The translations under genes and the position numbers were made by a program. A stretch of 64,000 nucleotides of DNA from Promerops cafer (Eukaryota > Chordata > Aves > Passeriformes > Nectariniidae). The notes beneath the pieces are model-generated. The model worked only from the letters and a program-made list of their open reading frames with translations, searched no databases and was not told the origin of the DNA. Location: contig VZSE01011604.1 in the NCBI GenBank assembly GCA_013398275.1, positions 697,695 to 761,694 of the forward strand. The letters are read 5' to 3'. Within the stretch, counting starts at the first letter, position 1. Each line of letters starts with the position of its first letter. Shown here one piece after another: positions 1 through 13,800 of this stretch.

Positions 1-3000
1 CCCTATGATAAATATGTTTCTTATTGAGAATTCTGGCAATACAGGTACATTTATAGTTTTCAAACTTTGCTAGTAAGGAAACAACAGGAATGTTAAAATC
101 ATTATTGCTATTCTTTAGCTTATGATTCCTTTTCTTCAGTTTCTAGTCTAACAATGAGAATTATGCTATAGAGTAGCTAGTGCATGGATCTTGGGCATTG
201 AAAAAATAAACTACTTTTTTTTTCTAGAAATATTTTTTCATGCTTATGAAGCAATTCAAAGTCAGAATGAAAGAGCATGCAGGTTCTCATGACTTCACAA
301 ATATTTTTTCTCAGTGGTTAAACTTTTTTGTAATTTTTTTTTTCCCTTTTTGCATGTACAGGGTAAGAAATCCATGGACACCTCAGTATCAATTAATATT
401 TCTTGTGCTAAGCTTGCAACCTTTTTCCATTCCCATCCTCTTAATAAAACTGCCACAATCTCATTAGGCCCTAACATTTAATATGTAACTTCAATATGGC
501 AAGGTAGAATGAAAGAGTGACCAGACAGATGTCTCTCATTCTATTTCAACCTTCATTACCTTATCAATAAAAATAAAACAGTAAGGTTCCCAAAATCACA
601 AAACATGAAATGAAATAATGAACACAAATGAAAACTTCTTGTCAATTTTCCCCAAAGAACCAACTAATGATAAATGCCACCATTACAATTTGGATGGGAG
701 AGAGATAGTTTGGATTTAAGTCATTCAAAACTTTTCATCTAAAGAAGTTGCATTTCTTAGGGGAAGGATTTGGCTGATGCCAGATAGTTCAGTACTCAGC
801 AGAACAGGGATGCAAACCTCCAGACAGAAATTCCTAAATCCTTAGAACAGCTATTGTATTGGGAACCAATTTATTCTCTTTAGGAACAAAGTAAGTGACA
901 AAAAAACCCAAACAAACAAACAAAAAAAAACCCAACCAAAAACTTGTTGGGTGGTCTTTTCTTTCTTTATATTGGGAGGAAAAGAAAGGATTAGGTAACT
1001 GTAGTAAAGTATTTTGGCCATAAAATACAGTGACTGCAGGCAGAACATGTACTCGTGTGTAGGAAAAATAAGAACAGGGGAAAGTATCTGTGGACAGTAA
1101 CGGAACTACAACAAAGGTGATTCTCAGTAAATCATCCTCTGATGGGGGGGTAGGGAAGAAAACTTGGACCAGAAACTAGGAAATAGTACACTATTGAGAA
1201 GGAGGTAATTTGGGCTGAGAGTATTAAGCGAAATGAAGGCACAACAGATAAACCAAGGAAAAATAATAAAAGGTAGAGGCAAAGAAGAATGATGAAAAAC
1301 AGCAAAAGGAAAAAAGGTGCAGAAGAAAAAACACCAAGAAAATAACTCAAATATACCAAAAGTACAAAATTAGAAGTAATACTTTAACCATTTACCCAAC
1401 CTACTTTTGAGATGCTAGAGCAAACAGTCATTAATTGGTCATATTTCTTCTGGTGGATGAGGAATATTTTAAATATTACATATGATTTTAAGATAAGTTT
1501 AAATATGTAGTATCCCTTCTGTAGATAAATATTTGCAAAACACATGTAGCATTAGCACATGTTGTTGAGGGTTAAACATAAATATCAACACTTGATGAGA
1601 AAAAAAGACAAGACCTTCTGTACATCTCCATTTGAAGTTATAAGATAAATGAATTAATATAATTAATGTTTATTTCCACTTCATTTTCTTCTTTGTATCC
1701 TCTTAATACCTTAATTTCTGGGCACCGGATAAAACAAATGCATCTTTCTGTTTAACATCACCTTGTGGACCTCCTAGTTGTAAAGAGAAGCTTTAAAAGG
1801 ACTTTGACAATTCTAGAAGAAAGTAATCAAATGAAAATAATACCATGCGTAAAATTGAAAATATGTATAGTTAAAAGACTCATATTTTGGACAGTTGGTT
1901 CATTATTTTTGATCCTTCATGCAAATTTTAAAGCAATCTCAATAGACATAGTAAAATTCAAAGCATGTATAATTGCAAGATATAGACTTACAACTCTATT
2001 CACACTGCTGGCCTTTTGATTTTTTATTCCAGTTAATTGTATAAAAAGAGACATGGATTTCTTTTTTCAAAAGAAAAGGCAGCTTAGTTTCTTAGTGTTA
2101 TTGGTTTTCAAAGTCTGTTTAGACAACTCTTTTGTCTCTTTAGACACTGCCACGAGAACTTTTTAAAATTCTTACCAGGAAAGAGATCTTATGATTTCAT
2201 TTTTTCACTACGATTAATTTTTTAAGGATGAATAAACGTAGGATGTCGAGCAATAATAACAACTGATACTGCAAAACTCCACAGGATGCTGAGTAACTTA
2301 CAGCTGCCCTAATCACAAAACAGGTCTTTGCCCTAGAATTTTGGTTGTCTGTGATTTTAATTATATCTCTGTCTCCATGCCCTGTCTTTCAATTAGAGTA
2401 TAGTTCAGGAAGTCATCCTTCAGAACAATAACCACTGAAACAATATCACTGACAATCTGAAACAATTAAAAATATATTCACATCAAAAGTATGGAATTCC
2501 ATAAGAAATTTGCATTCTCTGGCATGTTTAGGCACTTTTTTCTACATATACTTAAGGAAAAAGAAAATTTTTTGTAATCTTTTTCTGTGTGTAGGGCCAG
2601 AACAAGCCAAGAATAAAGGATAATCAGAGCAAATACACATATATTTTAAGAATTTGGCAAAATTGAAATAAAATATGTACTTTTTTGACATCCAAGTAGA
2701 TGTCTTCATTGAAATCTGTAGTTCTAAAAAAGTCTCATCTGTTCTCATTGCTGTCTTCAGAATATGAAAATTTAATGTCATGGGAAAAAAAGTATATATT
2801 TATTTAGTTTATCTATAACTTGAGAAATGAAAAAGAGAGACAGAGAGAAGAGAAAATCATCCTGTGCTTTAATGAATACACATTTTTTATTCATTTTAGA
2901 AAAGTATTCATTCATACTAATTCTATAGGAATGTAAAAATGTAAATACAAAAATTTGGTAAAATTCAACATCTTCCTGCAAATGATTGATTAATTCTTAT

Positions 3001-3760
3001 TGTTAGGGTTTCTTTATGCCGTGTATTATATTGCAGATCTACTTCAATACATGAGGTAAACATGACTTTAATTTGCTCTGATGACTGGAGTACATACTAT
3101 CTTGAATTCCATGCTGCTTTTCACCCTTGTGATTATATCATAAGTCCTGTAATACTTGATATTTAATTTAAGGATTCAGCTCCTGGAGATGTAAGAATAT
3201 ATCCCAGCTTTCACAAAGGTTAAAAAGAAGGGTTAAGAAGGAAAGAGGAAAGGATAGAATGTCACAATTAGAACAGCTGAGTTAAAAATACTGGGAGGGA
3301 AAGGAATTTTACAGCCTACAAATGGAACTAAATATGGCTATTTTTTCAAAGGTATGTGATTTTCTACAAAAGGAGACACAAAGGGATCCTGTCTGTTAGA
3401 GCTTTTAAAGTGTCATGTAATCAAGATGACTGCAAAGCTGCAGAGTCAGGTACCCAGACAGGCTGAATGAAATGCAAAGCAGCTCAATGCTGAACAGTCA
3501 GGGAGGGATTGCCTCTAGTGGAATAACCTGCCTGAGACTCAGAGCAGAATGAACTATTCCAGAGGGCCATTATGTCACTTCCAAAGGGAAGGAATTAAAA
3601 CAGAATTGGGCACTGAGCAAGTAGAGAAATAAGTTTTATGGATGGATGTGAGGCATTTCACTATGGAAAATATGAAGTTTTCCATACAGAGACAGTGCCA
3701 GTATATGGTCCTCTATTGCTGTATTATATGCTACCCACTTTCTGGCAAAATGTAGTTGCC
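1..3760. other. AT-rich non-coding stretch, no gene seen
   Basis: No open frame here exceeds about 84 codons and none shows a domain or a credible exon boundary. A minus-strand frame at 1132-1359 looks membrane-like (runs of Leu, Phe, Ile), but this comes from a purine-rich tract around 1240-1345 whose complement reads as Phe/Leu codons. A CAAA-rich simple repeat lies at 900-942. No transposon was recognised. Confidence 0.6.
900..942. repeat. A-rich simple repeat with CAAA units
   Basis: Interrupted A runs and CAAA/CCCAA units, such as AACAAACAAACAAA followed by nine A and CCCAACC. The complement is TTTG/GGTT-rich, a kind of low-complexity tract common in bird introns and intergenic DNA. No element body is attached. 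Confidence 0.85.
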
Positions 3761-3791
3761 TTTTTTTTTTTTTTTTTTTNTTTTTTTTTTT
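3761..3791. repeat. Poly-T run containing the single ambiguous base
   Basis: Nineteen T, one N at 3780, then eleven T. The N lies inside the homopolymer, so it most likely marks an unresolved base or uncertain run length rather than a real variant. The true length of the run should not be trusted. Confidence 0.95.
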
Positions 3792-5028
3792 CTTTCCCAC
3801 AGATCCTTAGCTCCTGTTTGGTAAGAAAAAAACACTCATTTTTCATTTCAGGGCAGGGTCATCAGAACATTAAAAAAGTATTTGGGATGATATATATATA
3901 TTTAGTAGATATTTAATCTTCACAAAGACACTAGTAGTGAAATTGATTGTTTCCAATGATCTTATTCTTCCATCTTTACCTATTGAAGATAAGTAAGTAA
4001 ACTGGAAGACTAAGGCTTTCAGGAACAAAGCATTTATCACTACAGAAGTGTCACTGGAGGACAGCAGTCACAGGCAAATGGCTTCTAATAAACATGGCAC
4101 CCAAGTGCACTAAAGTAAAAAGTTATATGGTTAGTCCAAAACAACAGTCAAAAAAACTCATTCCCCTTTTCTTATTGACTCAACTGTTCCACAAACACTG
4201 AAAGGGTTTAAAGAGATAAGAAGCCATTAATACTCAGTTCTTGCTTGTACCTGCAAGATAATCAATAAACAATCAGCATTATCTATCCTATATTTGTTTT
4301 ATCCCAAAATTCAGAGTTTGATCTTTATATGTTAGAAAGTTCAATGAAATGATAAGTCGTCTGAGCATTCTAAGCTCAATCTTTAATTAACAGGTCACTT
4401 TAATTAACAGTTACAGGTTTAATCTGAGCACTTTACAGAATTAACACTGCCATACAAAACATTTAGGCGATGAAAATATATTCAATTTTCCTTCTGAATT
4501 TGAAGTTTTACATTTAAGCTACATTTTATGCTTCTTCACAGGTGTTTAATAACTTTTGTGGCATGTCTTAACCACGCATTGCAGGATTCTGTTTTCCCAT
4601 GGGTTAGACATGAGAAAATATATTTAGAAAATTCTGCTGAAGTTATATAGGAATCAAGAGATTATTAATGATATACAGAAAAGGGGAGAGACAAGTTCTG
4701 CAGTGTAAAAATATCCAGACTAAACTGATTAGCCAAGGCAATGTACTTAGAAGGAAAGAACATGTACACTCTTCCTACAATCATCATTCCTATGTATTTC
4801 CCTTGAACTGGTGGCTGAAAGAGCAGAGGATCACTTCTAAGCCTTACTTTTTGCACTTTCCGCCCTCCCCTTTTTGAGGGTGATATCATTGTGGACATTT
4901 CTCATGAGGCAAAGTCAAATCAGATTAAATTGTCACTCAGCTTTCCCTCGAATATGTGGAAGTGAATAGTGAAAGTATATTAAATTCCAAACAATATTGT
5001 TTAGCAACTTAATTTTAATTATCTGAAG

Positions 5029-5045
5029 CAAACAAACAAACAAAA
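5029..5045. repeat. (CAAA)n microsatellite
   Basis: About four CAAA units in an AT-rich context. Short and simple, with no associated element. Confidence 0.9.
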
Positions 5046-6845
5046 ATAGTGGAAGAAAAAGGCCAAAATTTTATATGCAATTGCCTTACAAGAAATGTTC
5101 ATACTTATTGACTATCATAATTAGAAGCACTTCCCAATTTATAAAGGAGACATAATGAAGGAAATTAGCAATGATTTCAGTGTTCTTACAGAATGAAAAC
5201 CTGATGGCCTTGCTATGAGAGAAACCCAGCTGTGCTGTTTCATAAATTCTGGGTGGGGAAATTTTGAGAATTCTCTTTCATGGTGTATTGATTTTTTCAT
5301 AAATACCATCCCAGTTTAGAGATACTCACTTGTTTGGAAGAAAATGCAAGTGCAAAGCTCATGCCAGGAAGTGTGGGTTTTCCACATAAGTGGAAATCTG
5401 GATTTAGCATATTTTTTTCAATTTTGTTAGTACACTTGCAAAAAGAAAAGCATAAAGAACAGTAATAAAAAAAACCCTCTTTTTTTAATGATCACAGCTG
5501 CTTAGTCATGCCTTCTTTTATATGGACTCAGTAAGCAACTAGAACTTGAAAGGGAAGTTCAAAATCAATGGCATTTCTTTTTAGAAGATCTACCCTACTC
5601 TATAGCTTTGTCTAGCTGCTTTATAGTTGCCTTCAAGACATGGCTCTGTCTTAAATTCCCTGGACACTAAAGCACACTTAGAAGCAACATCACCCAGGAA
5701 GCACTGCATCCTTCTCTAGCCTTTGCTCCATATAAGCTAGAGTTTACATGGCTCTTCAACAAAATTCCCTTTCCCTAGCCATATGTACAACCTCTTCTCG
5801 TGGCCAGTGTTACACTGAAGATAAAGGAGAGTGAGATGTGACTACTTAGAAGGGGGAGGTTAATCTTCATTTGGACATCTTGTGACTGGAGGAAAAAATA
5901 ACAACTGGAATAGCTCTATTAACTTCTCATGTAAGATATTTCTCCCTTATAAATAAGACTTAAGAATTATAAAGGGAAGGACTACTTTTTACCTCACTTG
6001 AAACAGTATCATTTTTCTGTATAGCAGGAAATGAAAAAGAATCCTAATTTTCTCTTTTTAATTTTATTATTACATTGAAAAAAAAAAAAAAAATCATAGG
6101 TCTGTTCCTGAACATTTAAAAATAGTATAAAAGGGATGACTAGAAACTAGAAACTGCAGTGCCTTCCAGTCTGAGGACCAGACATGTAAATGTTAAAAAT
6201 TTCAATTTAAGTGCTGTCATGGTTCTAGCCCTTAAAGTAAACATGACAGAAGAGAGATTGAAACATCATTTTTCTGAAATGCAAGTTGATGCTATAACCC
6301 ACTCAATCATCTTTCTTATTTTCACTTCTATGTGATTAAGAAAATATTTTTTATATGCCTCTATATTGTTAAACTATGTGAAAGTCTCATGCTGGATAGT
6401 GGTGTCTAATTAAGTCCATGAGGACATGGATACTTTAGATTGATAAATCTTTTCAAAGGTCATTGTTTGAAAGTGTCTAAAACCTTTAAAAATATTGTCT
6501 TCAGAGCCTTTGGGTTCTGAATTGAGCTCTTGGTGGCAGAGAAATTATGTAATAGAATTTTACTGAATACCTTAAGATTCTAATTTTATTTATATTGTTG
6601 TCTTTGAATTTAAATCCCTCTAGAATACAATTAGCTCTTGATTATGGCTTGGTTAGTGATCCTGATCAGATTTGGAACTTTTTAATATAAGATAATCTTT
6701 GTAATCACTCCACAGTCTAACAGATAACTGAGACACACAGTTATAAAAGTTTATTAAATATACGGGTTAAAGTATGAATAAATGAAATTAATCAATTTTA
6801 AAACACTACTGTTAATTTGGTAGGACTAACATTCCCACTGTTCAA

Positions 6846-6881
6846 TGTGTGACTTTTGTGTATATCCACAAGTCACACACA
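6846..6881. repeat. Short inverted repeat (hairpin)
   Basis: The arm TGTGTGACTTTTGTG pairs with CACAAGTCACACACA across the six-base spacer TATATC, leaving about a 13-bp stem with one bulged T. It could form a stem-loop in RNA or a small cruciform in DNA. The arms are too short for a typical microRNA precursor, and no function is implied by the structure alone. Confidence 0.8.
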
Positions 6882-9800
6882 GGACACTTTTGCACATTAC
6901 AACATACATATTTATCTACACAGCTATACATGTAAACTCTATCACATTACAATATTTCAATTGAAGATAATAGCTAAATTGTATTTTTAAGTAATATTCT
7001 TATTTCCCTTATCGACCATTTGTGATAGAGTTACAGATTGAAAGACATTTAGTAATATCACTCTTAAATGTCAGTCTTAATTTTTTTCTCTCAATCTGTT
7101 GATGTCTTGATACATTTATTATCTACGTTAATAAGAATTTATGACTTTTTACACTAGAAACTGCAGCTTACTAGAGGTGATACCTATAGATTTACTGCAA
7201 TTTTGATTGGTAAGAATTTTTGGGTATTTACCCTCAGATGCTTTATGACAGTTCTTGTTAGCATTTTGAGTCCAAGAAACATTGTGCGAAGATTTTATCA
7301 TGAAAAAATAAGTCTAGAGCCTGCATATCAGGAATATAAGCAGTAATAAAAAATTGAAACAATCAAGTATGTAAAACTACTTCATAGGGTCCTAGACAAG
7401 CCAAACCTAGACCCCATAAAATAGATTTGGAAGAAAACAAGTTTCTATAATGGGAAGCAAGTAAGTGAAAAAAATAATTAGCACTTTAATATCTTACCCA
7501 GCCCCCATTTGAACACTCCATAATGCCCTCCAATTACTGCAACATTATATGGTATTTGAGATCAAAATATGGCATTGTGGTTCTAATTTTTGGAAAATGA
7601 AGCTGATTGGAGCTGGAGGGACTTGAGTAGATCCTTACATGCAGGCTGCCGTGACAGATCCAAAACCTCAGAAGTCAAGTACTCCCATCTGGTCACATCT
7701 GCCCAGAAGAGGCATCAAAAATATCCATGAACAGTGCATATAAACACAGGATGCACTCCAACAACATTCTTTTTTGGATATATTTTCAAACTGACCTCGT
7801 AACATCTTTGCAAGCAAAGCTTCCACTTCCTACCAGTAGAGGAAATTTTGTGCATAGTAAGTATAGAGGCACAACAGGAATCCCAGCATCCTGCCCTGTA
7901 CCTGGGCTCCTCTTGGTGCAGATGGAGAACTTCTGATACTTTTTCTGTGATGCATAGATACCTTTATATTACAAAGAATTATGGGAATTTTTTTAATCCA
8001 TAGTAAAAGTAGAGATAGCTCTCTGAACATTTAAAACTGGCTATTAATCTCACAGAGTCATTGTTTTAGCACTTAAGCACTATTTCTCAGTCTTACCTAA
8101 GAATCCTATATATCACATTGTAGCATACCATATCTGGAATACTAATACAAATTACCCCATTTTCTTTTTACTGTTCTGCAAATGGTTTCTAAAACTCTAC
8201 TTACAGCTTGTCATTAATCACAAAGAACATGTGAATAGATTCATATTCCAGCAGATGTGTAGCTTTTGTGATTTAATAATTTTAAAACCCTCTTTTTTTC
8301 TCAGCTGGATGGGGTCATGCTACTTTAAGGGAGGATCAATCTATTTTCCAGATTAAAAATCAATAAAAGATAACAGCCCAAGACACAAAGAAGGCTTCTT
8401 GTATTAAGGGAAACTCTAGGCACTCAGTATTTATTTAGTAGCAGGAAAGACAATATTACCAAAATGAACAGCAGAATGACTCAGAAGTATTTCCTTAGGA
8501 CAAAAGGCATCTCTCTTCCCTGCTTTAAGAGGAAATTCTTCATCTAATATTCCAGTTTTGAAATAAACATCTTGATCATAATCAAAGTGAAGAATGAAAT
8601 TATGTCTTGAGGACACACCAGGGAATCTCTGGTGAGGGTTTCCCCTCCAGGCCATTCATAAGGCTTGAGCAGACTTGGAAATGAGTGTTGGGGGTCCAAT
8701 GGCCTCTTGTACTGTTTCATCACAAATACTCATGTATATTAATGCTATCCTGACATTATGTTATCTTACAACAAAATTCCTCAAATCTGGGTGACCATTA
8801 TGGAAATGTATGAAAGTATGTCTCTGCTGACAGGGCAGAAGTCAGAGGATGCAAATGTCTCTTTTAAAGTAACTGCAGGATACAAAGGAAAAGGGTTCCA
8901 AACCACAAAATCATGTTATCAAAATCAGAAATCATGCCTAAAATATTTTTTCTACTATTTTAGAGAAGTATCATATTCTGTTAAGATTAATGTACATCTG
9001 GTGCCAAGGTGTGAGAAAAGAGCAATTTGGTCAGGTGAAAACCAAAAAGGATGTTTGCTCTACATCTTTCTTACCCAGTTTTTGTAAAATGTTTGGAAAA
9101 TATTTTTAAAAAGTAGTTGACATAAAATTGAAATTTATCTTCATCTTATTTTAAACAGAGATTGATCAGTTATAATAGTAGAATCTTTTGTCCATTTTAC
9201 CATACGTCAGTCTTATGGGTGTTTTCTATTTATAAGAGGATTTAACCTCTGTCTTTTTGTTATATGTTTCTACAATCTTAGTGTCATCTGCTCAACATAA
9301 GCCAGAATCTGGATACAGATATGTCTGCTGTGTTTTCAGCAGGTACTGAGGTTAAATAAACCTCTATCAGCCCAAATGACAGAAGCTTGTTCCAGATTTT
9401 ACACGTTTTTCTTTGACATTTATTTCTTATCTGGCTTAATATGCACAACTTCTTCAAATTCATCCCTTCAGAACTGTTCCACCATAATCACTTGACTCTC
9501 CTTGAGCTCTGCTCTTCACAGCACTCACAGTGATGAGTCATTCCTTCAAACCAAATGGAGCCATATCCATTTGAAATTCCTGTAATTATGATTCAAATCA
9601 ATTTCTAAACTGGAAATCCTTAGGGAACTTTTACACACACCCCCCAACACAGTCTGTATTTTGGAAAAGGTGTTAAAGACTTGCCAATCACCTGCCATTC
9701 CTTTGTGTTCTCAGCATGGCACAATCTGCTACGCAGCTCCACTGAGGACTCCTGGATGTGTTAGTGTCAAACTCGCTGTGGCAAACAACAGATGTGTGGA

Positions 9801-11192
9801 CAGCAAAACTTGTGCTGAGTGCCTTGGTGACTTACTTGGCACAGTATGAAGCATGTACTACAAATATTGCTGTTCAGTTAAGTCAATATGTGGCCAGTTT
9901 TTGAAGAGGTTGCAGACAGATGAATTCAGATGTTGCACTCAAAAAAAGTAATTTTTATCCAACTTCTCCTGAATCGAAAAAGCCCTTTTCCCCCTCCTTC
10001 AAAGTAACGAAATTATATGGTTGAAGTATAGACAAACACAAACATAACTGAGGAGCTTAGCAACATCCATTTGAAGAGAAACAGGAAAAATATATGGGAA
10101 GCTGAGCTTAGCGACTCCTTCATTTATCTACAATTTACTAGAATTGTACTCTGGATAATCTCATTTACCTGAAGCTGCAAAAAAGCTTTTCTGATTTTCA
10201 GTTTATCCACATAAGTTTTTAGAACGTTTTGGTTACAAACAAATAAATTTTTTGTTTAAAGGTCATCACACCTGTCCTTTATTCAAACAGATGCAGAAAA
10301 AAGAAGGAGGTAAAATTGGTCCTTTTTACATAATAAACAGATCTGTTTCACTTACACTTTATTTGTACTTACATGTGTCAGTTTTCATATGTAAAAAAAA
10401 TTTAAAATGTATTTTTTGAAACTGAGCAGTGCTTTTAGAAAGAATTTATTAGAGCTTTGTTCAAGATAATTTTTATTTTACACCATACTTAGAAGAGGTA
10501 AGAGGACAACCCATTTCCAACATCATATGTGAAATATATATATCTTTGTAATGGACCACCTGATACAAAAAAACCTCAATACTTTTTCTCACAGAGTTTT
10601 ACTTTCATGCCATAGTGTACCTTCATAAATTTATTATCATAAGCAAATTGACAAGCAAAGGAGAGCTCCACTGGAGTCACCTGTGTTTATTCTGCTAAGG
10701 CACAAAAATAACGTGTCACATATAATTAATAGGAAACATTGGGAATATATCTCTTTCATGTTAAACCTACACAAAGACCTGCATCTCAGACTCTTATCTC
10801 TGCAGTCACAGATAGATTCTGCTAGCTAGATAGAACTGCTGGGTACAGATAAACAAGATAAAGTTAATAAATAAAATGGAAACTCTTCATACATCCTCCT
10901 TCCTTGATATCATGCTCACCAGAAGTTGGTCTTTTTTCAAACACATGAATCAGTATATAAATTTGTGCGTGCCGCTGGATGCTTGAAATATTAATGTTAA
11001 CTCAATTTCCTCTAACATCTGTTTTAAAATATTTGAAACATATTGAGACATAGGGTAGGGATTACCTAACCTGACACATAGATCAGAACTTGGATCTGAC
11101 CTGTCTTGTACCATATGCATGCAGAACTTCATAGCAGGCATTACACTAAAGTTTGGTTTCAACGCAGGATAAAAAAGCTGGCAAAATCCTGC

Positions 11193-11720
11193 TGTTGTTG
11201 AGTTTAACCCTGACAGGGCTCTGGCTGCTTCCACAGATAAAACCAGCTGAACTTTTCTTTTTCTGCCTTATAACCTGGGTCAGGTGCTGGCAAACAGAAA
11301 GAGGATGCAAGATGGCCACAAAATTACTACCACAGGAAACAATCAATCAGATTCACATTTCTGAGGGTGGTGTTACTGCACATGTTATAGCTGCTGACAC
11401 CCTACCTGTGAATTTGTTGATTTTTCTAACTGCTGGTTGGGTGCTTTCTGGAGATTCCTAGTTCCTATCTTTATGCTTGGCTGGCCCTAGCCCTGCCTCT
11501 TTACTTCACCCTTTATACCTATGGGAGTTCTTACTCTCTCTGCTGTTATTCTGATAAGGTGTCTGCAGTCCTTCTTTCAGAATAATTAATTGCAGCTTAG
11601 ACATGGGATTGTTTCCGTTGTATTTCCAGAATGGAGTTTCACCTTTCCTTTTATTAATTGAATAAAGGCTTTTTCATCTTAAGTTCGGGGCTATTGTCTC
11701 TGGGGTTGTTTGAAAAATAA
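11193..11720 (+). mobile_element. Probable solo LTR of an endogenous retrovirus (plus strand)
   Basis: This segment is more GC-rich than its flanks and has the order of parts expected of an LTR. It begins with TGTTGTTGAGTTTAACCC, which resembles the TGTTGTGGTTTAACCC-type start I associate with many avian LTRs. A TATA-like TTTATACC follows at about 11512, then AATAAA at 11661-11666 about 150 bp downstream, then a G/T-rich tail. No gag, pol or env coding sequence is seen beside it, so it would be a solo LTR. The boundaries, especially the 3' end, are estimates and no target-site duplication was found. It could instead be unrelated decayed sequence. The open frames inside it (11153-11461 plus, 11146-11346 minus) are judged incidental. 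Confidence 0.4.
11661..11666 (+). promoter_or_regulatory. AATAAA polyadenylation signal of the probable LTR
   Basis: An exact AATAAA hexamer followed within about 40 bases by a G/T-rich stretch, the usual layout for a 3' end formation site. It matters mainly as support for the LTR reading, because AATAAA also occurs by chance often in DNA this AT-rich. Confidence 0.4.
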
Positions 11721-13800
11721 TATCCAAATGCTAATTGAACTCAGAAAACCCCATGGAACCAGTGTTATGTGTCTTCTCCTTGGAAGTCAGATCCTGCGGA
11801 TACTGTTGACAATATCACAATATGGTTTCTAGGAATGAAGTGAAAAATGTAATTAATTGATCCTTTAGTTGATCTGCTTTTCTATATGCTAAGTAGTTGA
11901 TATCACACAGAAATCCTCCTGCCTGTCTTGAGCAAAATATCTTTAGGAGGATTTCAAATATTTGACAGCGTTTTTGATTCTACTATAATTTGGGACTCTG
12001 GTTTTAACTCACTTGCTGTATGTCAAATGCAAACACAAATCTGAAAGATTAGTTCTTGCATAGAATGCTCATCAAAGCTGATTTTTTTTTCTCAATAAAT
12101 TGATTATGGTTAGAATTATGTACAATGTTGCTATAATTAATGATTTTTCTTTCTCACTAAATATTTATTACTCCTAAATATAATTTTTACCTTCTAACTC
12201 AACTTAAAAAACATATATGCATATATGAAATGAAGCATGCATGTATGCATATGTACATATATTGTGTGTACATTTGTGTTAGGTAGATATTTCTGTCTAG
12301 AACATTTCAAAAATCAGTAAAATTGATCAGAAACATGATGGAAAATTAGGAAATTTATATAGGCATCTGTTTTTAAAATATGTATCTCCTGATGAAATGT
12401 GTGGATTATATACGATTTAGCAGAAGGATAGTAATAATGAGGACAAAACAAGAACATAATAAAATGTGAACAATTTTTAAAGCATATTCAGTTCATATGA
12501 AAATGAATTATAAAGGCAATTGCAAAAGAAATGTGAAAAACAAAGAGAGCAGGCCTTTGTGATAGAATAGGAGGCTACAGCAGGGAATACTTTGAAGAGG
12601 ATTAAGGTTTAATAAACTCTGTCTCTACATGCAGATTAGACAGCACAGAGGCTCCCAGATCTGATTCCTACATACCTACTGCCTGAGTGGGAAAGTGTTT
12701 GTGTGCCACCTAGAAACAGTCAGGTCTCAAGTCCATAACTAGGACTATTTTCCACTCAGTATCTGCACTCCTTACCTGGTATTGGACTATCCTGATTTCT
12801 TAAAGACAGGGTTTCCAGGCCCTTTGTATCAAACGTTGCTGAGAGGAACAGGTACATCTTATGGGGAAAGGGTACTACTTTTATGAAAATCCATGTCTCC
12901 TAGCTGCATACCAGCTGCATTATATTGGTTTTGTGACAATTTCAGCACTGCTCACTGCGAGCAAGTTTCTCTAATATTTTGCCCAGTGAGATACAGTGTT
13001 TGGAAATCACTCTTAAAAAAAAAACCAAAAAAAATATTCTACTGCTGATTTGTGATTTAAATAGAAGCTGGAGTCCTTGCAATTCACAGAGGCAAAGACC
13101 TTCTTGGTTTGGATAAAGTGGAGGACAGATCACTCTACTTAAGCTTTGGTGAGGCACATGGGCTTGCCACAGATTCTGAAAGATTGGTCCTTGGGCAATC
13201 ACTTTAGAGGTTATCCGTGAATACATGAACTTACTAAAATTCAACTCAAAATGAAGCCCACTGCAGTAAATACAAAACGAGTGAAGTTAAAGGTAGCTCT
13301 GAATACAACACTGGTGCAAACTATGTGAAAAAACTAATTTCAGTTTTGCTGTCTCTCTTTTAAACAAAGAACTGAATATTTGGAAATAATAGAGAGAAAA
13401 GGCCCAGATGTGAACTAGGGGTTGGACAAAATATCTGACAAAGAAAATCTTTAAGCCTAACTGTACTTAATCTGTCCTAAGTGGAGCTAGAAAAATCACC
13501 TTAATTGTAATGTTTATACAACATCATCAGTGGAAAATACCCTGCAATGGCTAAGATGCCTCCTGAAAAGTGCTCTTTAATGAAATAGTTTGTCTTGATG
13601 ATGAGAGAATTATATCAGATAAGACAAAAATGCAGTTTCTCCTAGAATTAATGTATGTCAGTTTGTGACTATACATTCACACAGTCCTGCTAAACTGAAT
13701 CAGAGAAATGAAGCTCCTCCTGAAATGACATTTTTGAAAATTTTAAACAGAATTTGATGATAAATAATTTAGATCAGCAGGAAAATATACAAGAGTTAAC
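11721..13800. other. AT-rich non-coding stretch, no gene seen
   Basis: Nothing gene-like. The 100-codon minus-strand frame at 12942-13244 has no domain. Around 12210-12270 there is a run of alternating ATGCATGT and TATATATGCATA units (cryptic simple sequence). Confidence 0.6.

Larger units (their letters stand above)
3792..11192. other. AT-rich non-coding stretch, no gene seen
   Basis: The longest frame, 8758-9087 on the plus strand (109 codons), has no recognisable domain and AT-driven composition. The minus-strand frame 8431-8655 (74 codons) is also unmatched. Slightly more GC-rich pockets at about 5610-5800, 7600-7940 and 9640-9850 could be old decayed repeats, but I could not name them. 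It holds a CAAA repeat (5029-5045), an A run near 6079-6093 and one hairpin (6846-6881). Confidence 0.6.

Noticed and set aside
1132..1359. Membrane-protein-like minus-strand frame
   Set aside because: The Phe/Leu/Ile richness comes from a purine-rich plus-strand tract read in complement. There is no start context and no homolog that I recognise.
8431..8655. 74-codon minus-strand frame with a fairly protein-like composition
   Set aside because: The residue mix looked plausible at first, but no family is recognisable and there are no convincing splice sites at its ends.
8758..9087. 109-codon plus-strand frame
   Set aside because: Composition is AT-driven, with no domain and no flanking splice or promoter signals.
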